From NCBI GenBank assembly GCA_024699855.1, contig JAMPIQ010000001.1, positions 13,888,001 to 13,952,000 on the forward strand: DNA of 64,000 bases, read 5' to 3'. Position 1 is the stretch's first letter, and the number at the start of each line of letters is the position of its first letter. This document shows, piece by piece, positions 10,129 to 20,700 of the stretch. Under the pieces are notes generated by a model, which saw nothing but the letters and a program-made list of their open reading frames with translations, searched no databases and had not been told where the DNA came from. Source of the stretch: Aphelenchoides besseyi. Its lineage: Eukaryota > Nematoda > Chromadorea > Rhabditida > Aphelenchoididae. The translations under genes and the position numbers were made by a program.

Positions 10129-10700
10129 TTCACTCGTTCAATTCTGTTTCGCATTGGGAATTCGAGTTACTATTCTTCCGAAGACCTCCCAATGGGTCGC
10201 TCTTTAAGTCTGACTCACAACCTTCGCCTCGGCCCGGAGTGTCCGCAACGGACACAAAAACGTCGATCCCTTTCATTTGATCGGATCGATTGGCGGATCG
10301 GCGGCTTCTCGCTCTTTTTGCTCCGCGATTTTTCCTTGCTGTTTGTAATTCGTTTTTGATGGTTTTCTTTGGCTTTGTCGCGAAGTAAAGGTTTATTAAC
10401 CCAAGTTTGAGGACTCACTCAGCTCGGGAATCAGCCACCAGCACGTTGCCTCCGGGTCCCTGAGGATCAGGAACTCGGCGGGCGGCTTCTACGCCTACAA
10501 GGAACAGATTTTGAGAAGAGATTCGTAGTCTCTTACATGGTGCAAGAATTAGATTCCTACCGCAGCATACGAATATACTACACGATCCCTTTCTGTACGC
10601 GTTCCTCAGTGTCATTCCTCAAGTTAATTCCCGGAAATCATCGACTTTCACGCTAATTTCTTCCTTCCACACCGTGACGTCAGAGATCAGAGCAACAGTT
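10129..10700 (+). repeat. LTR-like region between env and gag (right BEL/Pao copy)
   Basis: Non-coding stretch immediately after the env stop. It has a T-rich tract (about 10300-10380), an AGTAAAGG string, the SL1-like 22-mer at 10390-10411, then a GC-rich leader with the string TTGCACCATG in reverse complement near 10535-10546. Its distance to gag is almost the same as in the left copy (about 600 nt from motif to the first leader ORF). I could not define LTR termini or target-site duplications. Confidence 0.55.
10390..10411 (+). promoter_or_regulatory. SL1-like 22-mer in LTR (copy 2)
   Basis: Identical over all 22 positions to copy 1 (2599-2620) and to copy 3 (50244-50265); 20 of 22 match canonical SL1. 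It is followed by GA rather than GT, so it cannot itself be an SL RNA donor. It is preceded by AGTAAA. It sits between the env stop (10128) and the gag leader. Confidence 0.75.
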
Positions 10701-11017
10701 CAAACGTTCTCTTAAGCCCATCAGTTGCCTGCCGCCCACGAGACCATTAGCTAAAAGGTTTCCGTCGGACGTGAAAGCATTCCGAACAACAAGCCGTCGA
10801 GATTCGACCCCGCATCACAGCACCGTCCGAGCCGCGAGAACGATCACCGACAGTACCGCAAATTGCTTCTCCTTCAACAAAGAGGCAACGAGCAGGTAGA
10901 TCGGTAGTCGACTCGCAGGCCGACAAACGACCGCATATTCGCGCGCCCTCGACACCACCAATTGAGCCTCTTCGGAAGGCACAAGACGTAGGTACAAGCA
11001 GCAGTGCAAAGCAGGTT

Positions 11018-11492
11018 GTGGCGCGCGAAGAACCAGCAAATTCTGAACGGATTAACTCGTTTGATTACAGCGATCAAATCCAACTCGCCTACCCGATGAA
11101 AGTCAAGCCGAACGCACGAACACGCCATCAAAAGAGGAGAAAACAACTTCGAGAGCAACTAGACGACGCACGAAAGAACTTCCGGCTAACAATAGCAACT
11201 CCAAGAGTCTTCTGGTGCGAACGTCATGATGATAACTCGAGGTCAAAAGGAGCGAATACAGAAGATCAAGGAACAGCTTACGAACGCAGTCGCCGAGATT
11301 AAGAACGTCCTACAGCAAGCGACAGACATTCCGGATTTCGTTGACGATACAACTCAGTCATTGGAAGAACGGTTTAACTCGTGTCAACAAACAATGGAAC
11401 AGCATCAACTCAAATTCGACAGTTTGGCAACAAATCTGGGATTCATCCAAACACTCGGTGACGAATGGAAAAACAGAAGAAAGTCGAAGTGA
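11018..11492 (+). pseudogene. BEL/Pao gag N-terminus (right copy, truncated)
   Basis: Plus-strand mirror of the left gag. A leader ORF 11018-11302 is identical to 1718-2002, and the coiled-coil gag start 11226-11492 differs from the left copy at a few residues. Homology stops near 11482, where the frame ends with a short unrelated tail. DUF1759, zinc knuckles and pol are absent, so the copy is truncated. Because it follows env and an LTR-like region in the same orientation, the unit reads integrase-env-LTR-gag, a permuted or tandem arrangement. Confidence 0.75.
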
Positions 11493-12190
11493 AAACGCAA
11501 GAATTACAAAAATTCGACTGAGATAAAGAAACGACTATCCATTGGTCGCTGATTGTCGACGATTAAATACGAGAAGACGGGCGATCGACCGTGGCTCACG
11601 CACTCCGAAAAGTGCTTTTAGTGTCCGGAATGAACATTCTGATCACTTAGTAGTTGATCTCTTGAATCTTCCGTTCACTTCTATAATTGATTTCGCTACG
11701 GCCATCGGAGCGGCCGTTTTCACGTGAATCGTTTTCACGATTCTCACTTTTGCATCAGTTTGAAAGTACCGTACTTCTTATTTATTTTTTCAGTGACATC
11801 AATCGCTGTACTTTTGTTGATTAACTTCCTTTGCCGCAATTGTGAAATCTGTTTTGCTGTTAACTTCCCGACTTAATCAAAATTCAAGAGTTCTGTGTGT
11901 CTGTGTGCGTACGAAACAGAAACAGGTGAACGAGCAGAAAACCAAAGATTTTCAATGGCAAATGAACGACAGATTCTCGAATGAACAAACAGGTGATATG
12001 TTCAGTACCCGAAATCCGAAAGAAATAGAATTGATACTGAAGAGATCGTTAGATGTCGACAAAAGTTTTGAGCCACAAAACGGCGGTTGTCCGTACCGTT
12101 TCTCGACTTGGCCATTTTCATGTCTGTTGACTTCGCCTTGTCGTTCAATGTCCTTCTGATTTGATTGTTTTTGGTTAACCAATTGGCGAG
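11493..12190. other. Intergenic stretch, nothing recognised
   Basis: Follows the truncation point of the right gag copy. ORFs at 11542-11727 and 11842-12159 have no recognisable domain and no paralogue in the window. The last ~100 nt are probably 5' sequence of the LAPTM-like gene that starts at 12191. Confidence 0.4.
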
Positions 12191-12829
12191 ATGGGTGCAA
12201 AAAAGAAGTCGAAGATCGAAGTGTCAACGGTTCCTTGCGATGAAGACGATCCAGATAGCCCAGAAAAATGTTGCTGTGGAGTTAACGTTCACGTTTCGTT
12301 CAATTTGCGTTCCAATCAATCGACATTTTGTTTTAGACCGGAGCTTTGATCGTTGGCTTTTTGGGATTTGCCATGGCGGCGATCGGATTCGTAGGGTCGT
12401 GGTACATGAACAAAGTGGCAGAGTGTTTCATCGAAGGCTTCTCGATGTTCTCCTACTTCATGGTGTTCTACGGAAGACTTAAAAACAACAGACATTGGTA
12501 TCTTCCTCTTCTTCTCGTTCATGTAAAGTCATTTACTTACGTAGATAATATAAACTTTTTTCTAGGCCTTGGCAATTCCCATCCTGACGATCGTTGGCGT
12601 TTTGTTTATCCTCGTCAACTTGAAGATGCTCAGAGCCTCCGAATTTCCACTTGTTATTCACCTGAAGTTCTCGCTCGATATTACCGCTGAAGGAATGACA
12701 TTGACGGCGTACAACGCTGTGACCTCGTTAATCAACTGCTACTTTCTCAACGTCGTAACTCGTTCGTATTTGTTTATGCGAAGAACTTGTCCGAAACGAA
12801 AGAAAATGCGAGTCGTTCGCTTAGTTTGA
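12191..12829 (+). CDS. LAPTM-like four-TM protein (paralogue 1)
   Basis: Three exons: 12191-12286, 12337-12522 and 12566-12829, with introns of 50 and 43 nt. The product starts MGAKKKSKIEVSTVPCDEDD, then a Cys cluster CCCGVN followed by TGALIVGFLGFAM. This is similar in position and spacing to the Cys-Cys...TG start of TM1 in LAPTM4/5 proteins. Four hydrophobic segments follow, with a conserved Trp-Tyr before the second intron. The end is basic (RRTCPKRKKMR). LAPTM proteins sit in lysosomal and endosomal membranes; that location is inferred from the family. Related genes lie at 13073-13632, 27633-28584 and 29655-30404. Confidence 0.6.
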
Positions 12830-13072
12830 TCGCTCTCCGCAGTTTGATATTAAAGTTAGCAATCGCAAATTCATTTTCTAGCAAATTTAAAAGAATAAAC
12901 GAATTCAGCTGTCAATCGAAGTTGATTCATAGGTATCTTAAAGAATGTCGCTAACAACATTTGTTGTCGTAGCACTGGCGGCGTGAAAGTGGGGAACACG
13001 TTGAATGTTCGGATTCAAAAGCACATCGATTATGTACAATCGTGCCCGATAAACAACACGAACAAAGTAGAA

Positions 13073-13632
13073 CTAAAACAAGAGTTTCAAAAACAATTTC
13101 ATTTGCTCATTAATGACCTGAATAAAAGATCCACAAACAACGAACATACCAACAATGACGGCTCCCCACGCTTCTGCTGAACCGTTTTTGAACGTTTCAT
13201 CCGGTTCTTTTCTGCCTTTTCCGAGATAAGACAAAGCAGCAAACGTATAAATGGAATATATGATCAGACCGTAGATGATTGAAAGTGTCTGAAAACTGTT
13301 GAGTTCAGATCTCAACTCCACTTACATTCAAAACAATGTGCGGCCAATAGAAGTTTGGACGAAGCGAATTGTATCCGTAGAAAAGACACAAACTTGTGAC
13401 GAACGAAACCAGAAATCCAATAGTCAATGAAGTATGACCGGCAATAAGCTCCACAACTGAAAATATGTTTTGTGATTCATTGTACTGCTCTTGACTTGTC
13501 CATTGGCAACCCACCTGTTCCAAGGCCATTTGATATGATGCCGATTATTGCAATGTAGAAGCTTCCTTTATAAACTGAAAGGCCACACAAACAAAGATAG
13601 TAGGGATCACTTTCTGCCGGAGCTACAACCAT
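13073..13632 (-). CDS. LAPTM-like four-TM protein (paralogue 2)
   Basis: Three exons on the minus strand: 13515-13632, 13326-13456 and 13073-13288, with introns of 58 and 37 nt. The protein starts MVVAPAESDPYYLCLCGLSVY. The CLCG motif before TM1 matches CLCG in paralogue 3, and FYWPHIVLN just before the second intron matches YWPYMIFN in paralogue 4, also at an exon end. It has four hydrophobic helices with a charged Lys/Arg/Glu loop between helices three and four. It converges tail to tail with paralogue 1, about 240 bp away. Confidence 0.6.
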
Positions 13633-14025
13633 TTTGCTGAAATCAATTTGGTTACTCCACGGAAACACTGCAGATACTTTGGGACAGAATAATCGAATAT
13701 AAAACAAAAACAGTCAGCAGATTGAAGTCGCTTATTTGAACAGGCGACTGAATCCGTCCAATGTCTAAAATAACAAAAGCCGTCCAGTTTGTGTAATAGA
13801 AATTAATTGTGATTCAATAATAAACTCTGGAATAAATTTAAAAATGTTTATCTATTGCCAAAAACCCGGCAGTTATAAACATCACATGTTGGTCCCACAA
13901 GCCAATTGGACACCAATCTTTCTCAGAAAAACCCAACATCTGTCAGAGCCGAATTCAGTTCTATTGTTGTTAAGCAAATAAACCTTTATTCGTTCTAATT
14001 CATTTAACAAAGTCACTTATTCCAT
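13633..14025. other. Intergenic, nothing recognised
   Basis: Short AT-rich spacer upstream of paralogue 2 and downstream of the secreted-family gene at 14026-15594. Poly(A)-signal-like AATAAA strings are present on both strands near 13820 and 13977. No ORF with recognisable features. Confidence 0.4.
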
Positions 14026-15594
14026 TTAGGCAGCTATGACTCGGTCTTCGTCCATTTCCTTGCTATTCAAGAACTTGCTGAACATGTCGGTCATACGATT
14101 CGTGATACTGAGCATGTTTTTGCCTGCCATCTTCATTGGTTCTCCGTCGTTTTTTTCTTCTTTCGACTTCAGAATCGTGTGATCGGACATAAACGAATTC
14201 AACATCTCGAATGGATTACGAGATTTGTCGTTTTGGAAACCATCGAAAATCTTTGCTAATGGATTCTGGCCTTCAGCAAAATCAAAACGTATCTTGATCG
14301 CGTTTTTGTCTTCGGCATTGGAAGATGACTCTTGAGATTTGAGCAAATCTTCAAACTCATCCACTTTGTCGTTCTTTGAAGATTGTTCACCAGCCGAGTG
14401 GTCAATCATATCTTCCATTTTGTGTGCCTTGATCATGCCGTCAACTTTCTTCAACTCTGTTCGAACATCACGCATAAAAGAAGTGGTGAAACGGCGCAAC
14501 CACGGAGCGAAATGATATTTCAACGAGCGAACTGATTCTTGAATTTCGGATACCAAACCGGTCACATGAGTCGACAAACGAGCCATCAATGGAAAGCAAT
14601 GAAGTGGAAGTCGTTCATCAACCGGGTGCACTCTTTCAAGTCGTACCAACTGTTCTGCCCGTAGATCTTCGATTCGCACGAGAATTTTAAGCGATACTTT
14701 TGTCATTTCGCCGTTCACGTTCTCAATCTTAAAATCGCTCCAGAACGACATTTCATGCAAATTGCGACCAAAGTCCGGAGAATTGATGCGCTTTGATTCG
14801 AAAACTTTGGACAATTCAGATACATAGTTCGTCTTGTTGGGTCGCTAAAAGCAGATCTTTTCTTTGAACCTTTTAGTTCACTTACATCAACATCTGCGTA
14901 GAGCCAAACCGCATAAGATATCGATTCAATTGTCATGTTGGCATTATACATAGATTGCGCGATGTCTTTAAGATTCGATTTAACGAACATCATTTCTTCT
15001 TCAAACGACCATTCCAACAACTTCTAAAACAACGATTTGTTCGAGTACTTGGCCCACTGACTAACCTCTCTTTGTATGTATTCGACATAACCGCCGTCCA
15101 AACGAACAGTTTTCAAGTTTGGTGCAATCGAATGCAAATTGTCAGCTGATTTAGAATAAAAGTCAGGCTCTTTAATCGTTGTATTATTGCCCTTTTTTGG
15201 AATACTGATCGTTAGATTCAGAGCCGTGATGTTCTCGTAAACTATTGGAAGATCGAGAGTGTAGAAGTTCTCCAATTCAACAGGCTTCTTATCAAATGGA
15301 TCTGCGTATTTCAATTCTTCTGTTGAAGGTTCTTTGACGTTTTTCTCTCCTAGATTCGCGGTTGTTGTTGCCTTGGTATCTTCAGGTTCAGTGCCTGATC
15401 CCATCAGAAGATTTTTTAGCTGTTCCGTGGAATCAAGACGTAAAACTAAACTTTCCAATTAAGAGCATGAAATCCATTAACTAACCTTCATTCGCATTGT
15501 CCATCCACTCCTTGAAAAAGTCCGCAGACTCAAATGATTCAGCAGGAACAGAAAGTAATAAGAACAAGAGACCTATAGTCGTACGTTTAAACAT
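14026..15594 (-). CDS. Secreted protein, lineage-specific family member A
   Basis: Four exons on the minus strand: 15486-15594, 15066-15445, 14886-15023 and 14026-14844. A clear signal peptide (MFKRTTIGLLFLLLSVPAES) opens the protein. A conserved block ending NLKTVRLDGGYVEYIQRE falls exactly at an exon end and is followed by WSFEEE in the next exon. Both features recur in member B (15817-17251), and the first recurs in weaker form in member C (25060-25970). The C-terminal half is helical and charged. I recognise no named domain. The protein is probably exported. Neighbouring member B lies 220 bp upstream on the same strand, indicating tandem duplication. Confidence 0.65.
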
Positions 15595-15816
15595 TTTTGT
15601 TGAACACGAAAACTAAATCGGACGTTTACAACAAGTGTACATATAGGATATCGAATGACAAGGTCAAAAGCAACTTTGCGATCTTGATCGTGAGTGCCGA
15701 AAACTCTTGTCATTTATCTCTGCATTAAGCAGATTCGTATAGAACATTCGATCTTGACCTTATTATTGTTTTTATTAAACATTACAGTAGTCAGATGTTA
15801 ACAATCGAAATGAATA

Positions 15817-17251
15817 TCATAAAGTTAACGGCCATGATTCAACACTTTCAGCGGGTGTCCATTGGTCAGTTTGCAATGCCGAACCAAACAAATTGCTATA
15901 CCACGGTGCTTGTCGTGTGTAATAAGTCCAAGTTGTACGGGTGACAGTTTCGGGAGCGGTTGTAGAAGTCACGACATAAACTCGAGTGAAAGGACGATAA
16001 GTAAAAGATCCTCTTGGCACAGTCGTTGGATTAGTTCTTGTTTGTTTTTGTAATAAAGTCGTTGTTTCTGATGGATTAGTATCGTCTGTTAACCAGGGCA
16101 TCATCGTTGATTTTGTTGTTTCTTCGGATTTTCGTGTTGGAGCTACGGTTGTATCAACTTCACGATCTTGGGTAGTTGAAACAAACGGAATCAACTTCAA
16201 AGTATCGACGGTTTCCGTCGTCGCTGTCAACTCGCTTTCTTGGTTTCCGCTTTTACGTTGTTTTGCCAAACGAATCAACTGCATGTCCAAATCGTTGTTG
16301 TTGTTCGAATCTGCGATTGTCACTCTGCTTCCAATACTCTCCTTCAACATTCTTTTGACTGCCCAAAGCGTGTTCAGCCACGGCATAACGTCGATCATTT
16401 GGCCAACAGTCGGCAAATCTAATCGTCCATCGGGTAAAAGTCCCTCCAGCTTTTCGGCATGTTCAAGTGGAATTTGCTGAATTGAAATCATGAGATTGAT
16501 TGTTTGCGATTTGATACGGAAATAACAACGAAAATAGTCGATGAACCCATAGGTTTGGTTCTGAATCCAATCGGCATTCCAAACTCGACATATTTCTGCT
16601 GCATTCAAAAAGACATAACTCTAAATGTAATGCGTTTAATTCTGTCTGTTGCTCTTACATTTTCCATAACGTAAACATAAACTTGGTAGTTGAATTGATC
16701 GATTCGAATGGATCCATTTGTTCGTTGAAATGCCGAAACAATGGCATCCAATTGCGGACGAATGTAATTGGACTCTTCCTCGAATGACCATTTGATGTTC
16801 TAAAAACTACAACTAACAGTGATATCACAATATAACTCACTTGTCGTTGAACATTGTGAACATACGAAGCATTCAAACGAACAACACGCAAATTCGGAAC
16901 TAACTGTCGAATTTGAGCAACCGATCGTTCGTAGAACTCAACTTCGTTTTGCTTTCCATTCGAGTTTGGTGGTCCGATTGTGATATTGAGCATGCAGATT
17001 CGGGGATCTTCTTCACGAACTTCGGGATCATAAAAAGCGGCCAATTCGATTGGTCGGTCTTCCAATGGGTTAGCGGCTTTCGACGTGAACTGACGATCAT
17101 TGGAATCGAATTGCACATGCGAAACAGAAGAAGTGGTTCGAATGAATTGACGAATATCATCGAGAGTTCCGTCCATAAACCCATGAACATGACTAACAAC
17201 AATTCCAAAGAAAATCAAGCTGCTAAAGCTCATTGCAGTTTTGTCGAACAT
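15817..17251 (-). CDS. Secreted protein, lineage-specific family member B
   Basis: Three exons: 16841-17251, 16659-16799 and 15817-16620. The protein starts MFDKTAMSFSSLIFFGIVVS, a signal peptide or signal anchor. It shares with member A the block NLRVVRLNASYVHNVQRQ at an exon end and WSFEEE at the start of the next exon. Unlike A, it ends with a Thr/Ser/Pro-rich mucin-like tail (about residues 320-450) rich in potential O-glycosylation sites, closing with a Trp-rich segment. No named domain. The tails of A and B are unrelated, so only the N-terminal half is conserved. Confidence 0.65.
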
Positions 17252-17760
17252 TCTGAGAGAATTAGTCTCAGGGCCTGTTGATCAGATTCCAATCTTTCTC
17301 GATCATTTCGGTGATTGTAAACGGCGATTAATGTGATTTGATTGGTCGGCATCTTTACAAAAGATTCCCAAATCATGACGTTCCTCTCATTCATATATTT
17401 GTGAAAGACACTCCCGCTAACATGATTGTCAATGTTCAACAAAGTATCGTAACGAATTTTGACATCACACCCACGGTTTTCATTTTTGTTCTTTTGACTG
17501 CTAGGCAATTTGGTTTTCCAGAAAATTTATCGCAAAAATAACAACTAATCGTTTCGTTATTGTCATAACGACACGTGGTCTCCTGATACCAAACGGGCAG
17601 AAGCCGTTCGTCTCGACATACGCGTTCGAATTCAAATTGAGCCTCACACAACGTTTTTCGGATGCTTGGAGACGGTCAATAGCAACGTGTACTCAAGTGT
17701 AAAACAAAAGAACGTATACCATCGGATAAATTGATATTTGGAATTGCCATCAACCAAAAA
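17252..17760. other. Intergenic between divergent genes
   Basis: About 510 nt between the start of secreted member B (minus) and the start of the DEG/ENaC gene (plus). ORFs on both strands (17230-17508, 17338-17541, 17436-17651, 17644-17934) overlap one another, are Cys-poor or irregular, and show no domain. It probably holds both promoters, or an upstream non-coding exon of the channel. Confidence 0.4.
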
Positions 17761-20700
17761 ATGGAAAAGGCACGACAGCAAAGTTTTGTAGAAAACTTTG
17801 ACAGTTGGTCCGAATACACGGCTCTGAAGTGTGAGTTGAAGATCGTCCGAAGGTTTCATTTGCGTGTTCAGCTCTTCGAAATGTTGCTGCTTGGCGTCAA
17901 TTTCCATGCAAACTTCTATGGTTTGTGTTGACAATCGCGGCCATTGGTGCTTTTGTGGTCAACTCGGTTTTCATCATCAAGGAATTTCTGCAGGTTCTAT
18001 CTCGGATAATTTCAACGGTAATAGTCTCTTGTTTTAGTATAATCGTGCAACAAATATTCAACTCAAAAACACTTTGGGTTCCACCTTTCCAGCAGTTACG
18101 GTCAGTTGATTTTCCGTTTTAGTGGATGTTTATTCGCAAGAATGAACTTGAGAGCTATGTTTACAGGTCTGCAATTTGAATCCAATAAAACTGTCGGCCA
18201 TGGAGTATGTCCAAGAGTTAAGTGACTTGGTACTTTCGACCTTCGTTTCATAATTTAACTCTCGATTTACAGCAAGCAGTCTACAAGTATCTCACATCCG
18301 ACGGCTATCAAGCACAAAAAGATGCGAATCCTGCGAACAATAGCGGTAATGCGTCCGATGATCTCAATGTTCAAACACCGCAAAATGGAAGCAATGTTGG
18401 AGAACAAAGTCGAAAGAAACGCGACATCGACTCACAAGTCGTAACGACATCAAAGTTTTTGTTTCAAAATGAAACGACAACTCTGCCAATTTTGAACTCA
18501 CGAGATCGTGCCGAAGAACAAATCTGGTCAAATATTCTGCAAAAAGAACTGGATCTACCAGATCATGGATTAGTGAGTCGAGTGAAACGGTCAGTTTATT
18601 CAAATGGAAAGAATTAACACAAAAAATTCAGTCAGAGCACATCTGACACATACAGCAACATATCTCCGTGCCTTTTGGGCGGATCTAATACAACAACCAC
18701 TCCTCCACCAGACTGCATTATAGACGTAAGTCATTAAATCAAACTTTACAATCAGTTTTGTAGGTCGTTTGGACAACATCGACAGATCTTACAACAAGCA
18801 CCGAATTGACAACTTCGACGGAACTTACGACGATCCCAACAACTACCGATTCCACGACTGTTCCAACAACCACTGATTCCACGACTGTTCCAACAACTAC
18901 TGATTCCACGACTGTTCCAACAACCACTGATTCCTCGACGATCCCAACAACAACTGTACAGCAAACGAGTTCTAATGCTGATTCAACAACGACATTACAA
19001 ACCACACAAAGCAGTTCTAGTGAGTTTCGATCGCATCATAAAAGATTTTGTTATATTCAATAATCTTCTGACGAGCTGCCTAATCAAAATGCGATGCTTT
19101 GGATTTGTATTCCAATTTCTTTTTATAATGACTTCAAACTGATCGATTGAAACACTTAAATAATGTATATCGATTCAGCAACGTCCACTCAACAGGCTAC
19201 TACTTCGACCGAATCGACAAGCACTACGACTCTGCAATCAACCAGCAGTTCATGTATTAGATTGAGATTCATTTAAAAAAACTAAATATTTTGTTTCAGC
19301 TTCAACCCTTCAAACATCTCCAACGAGCACAGGTACGGTTACTTTTTCTTCTCCAGATGGTCCTCTACTCTGGAGGACCAAGTGATTCACTGATAAAAAG
19401 GTTAAGTGCTACAGTGATAAGTAGAAACTAACGACTCGCGCTTCAATCACTGATCTTGATTGTTGGACGAGAAAATTAATTTATTGAAAGTAAGAAAGAC
19501 ATGCTAAGTGTATATGGCGAGTTGAGCAGTTAATTTGGTCTTTTCATTTTGTCGATAAGAGTGTTGAGTGCGCGATCAGCCAAACGCGGTAGGAATTCTT
19601 CATGAGTTATGTCGAACAACAGAGCTAGGAACCCTTAAAATATAAAACATATTGGATACTAAAATCCACGACTTACCGTTTTCGAATGAATATGCAGCAA
19701 AAAAACGCACTTTCGAATAACAGACGATTGTATCCCAATTCAGCATGCGACATTTATTCATCGTTTCCCCGTTCAGAACGATTTCTTTGTTCTTCACTAT
19801 GCCATTCCGAAACGAAGTTATCAGTTCGCTGACAGTTTTATTTTCGATCTAAAACATTTTCTGTGCTCTGATTGAATTTGTGAACTTACTACGATTGGCA
19901 CTCTTTTTGTGGAACGACCGGTCCCGACTCCCTCCATTGAAACGAAAGCGGCGTACTCAACGAACTCGAAAGCCTCCAACACCTTGTCCATCGCACAATT
20001 CAATTTCAGGAGCATTCGATTGTCGATTGATGACTTTTCGTTTTCGACTTCATCCGCAAAGTACTGCGAAATCAAACCTTAACATAACAATCAAAGCATG
20101 GAAATGGACAAATTTAACATACCAGTGTTTTCATTTACCGATTCGTCGATTCCCACAAGAGAATTGATCGATGCTTCGTCTACAACATTCGGTTTGACTT
20201 CTTCGCCGGTGGCGGAGTCAACAGACTATCCAATTCGATCGGATGACCTTCTAACACGTCGACTATTATTGAAGAATCTTCACGACTTGTGTTTGCCATT
20301 AAGACTGCTCGAGAGGTTTCAACATTGCTAGTAGACAGCGCGTCGTTGCTTGTTGATCGTTCTTTGTGGAAACAATACCAAGGCGATTTCTTCTTTTCTT
20401 CCAAGATTAAAGCTTCAAGTGCATTGATTTTTCTGTTTGCTGCGTCAATTTTTTCTTCGAAGTTTGGATGGTAGATATCGAGAGCGTCTAAACACACGTT
20501 AACTAAAATTTAACGTTCAGATTACCTCGCATGGCCTTGAGATTAACCATTTCGGTTTGCAATGACCTGCACAATCTATAAAACAAATTAACCGTCAATA
20601 TTCAGATTGAACTCACTCGCAGAGATGATATTTCTTTGAGTGTGTTCGCGAACAAATTGAACAGCAGGAAACGAATTCATCTTCGTCTGTTTTCCCATTC

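Noticed and set aside
17994..18037. A 20-nt intron (18018-18037) in the DEG/ENaC gene
   Set aside because: A 44-nt intron starting at 17994 (CAG|GTTCTA) gives the same downstream frame and fits the usual intron length here.
18739..19005. Valine/glycine-rich ORFs antisense to the mucin repeats (also 22094-22385, 22469-22822)
   Set aside because: They are shadows of the Thr-codon repeats on the plus strand and do not join to any exon.
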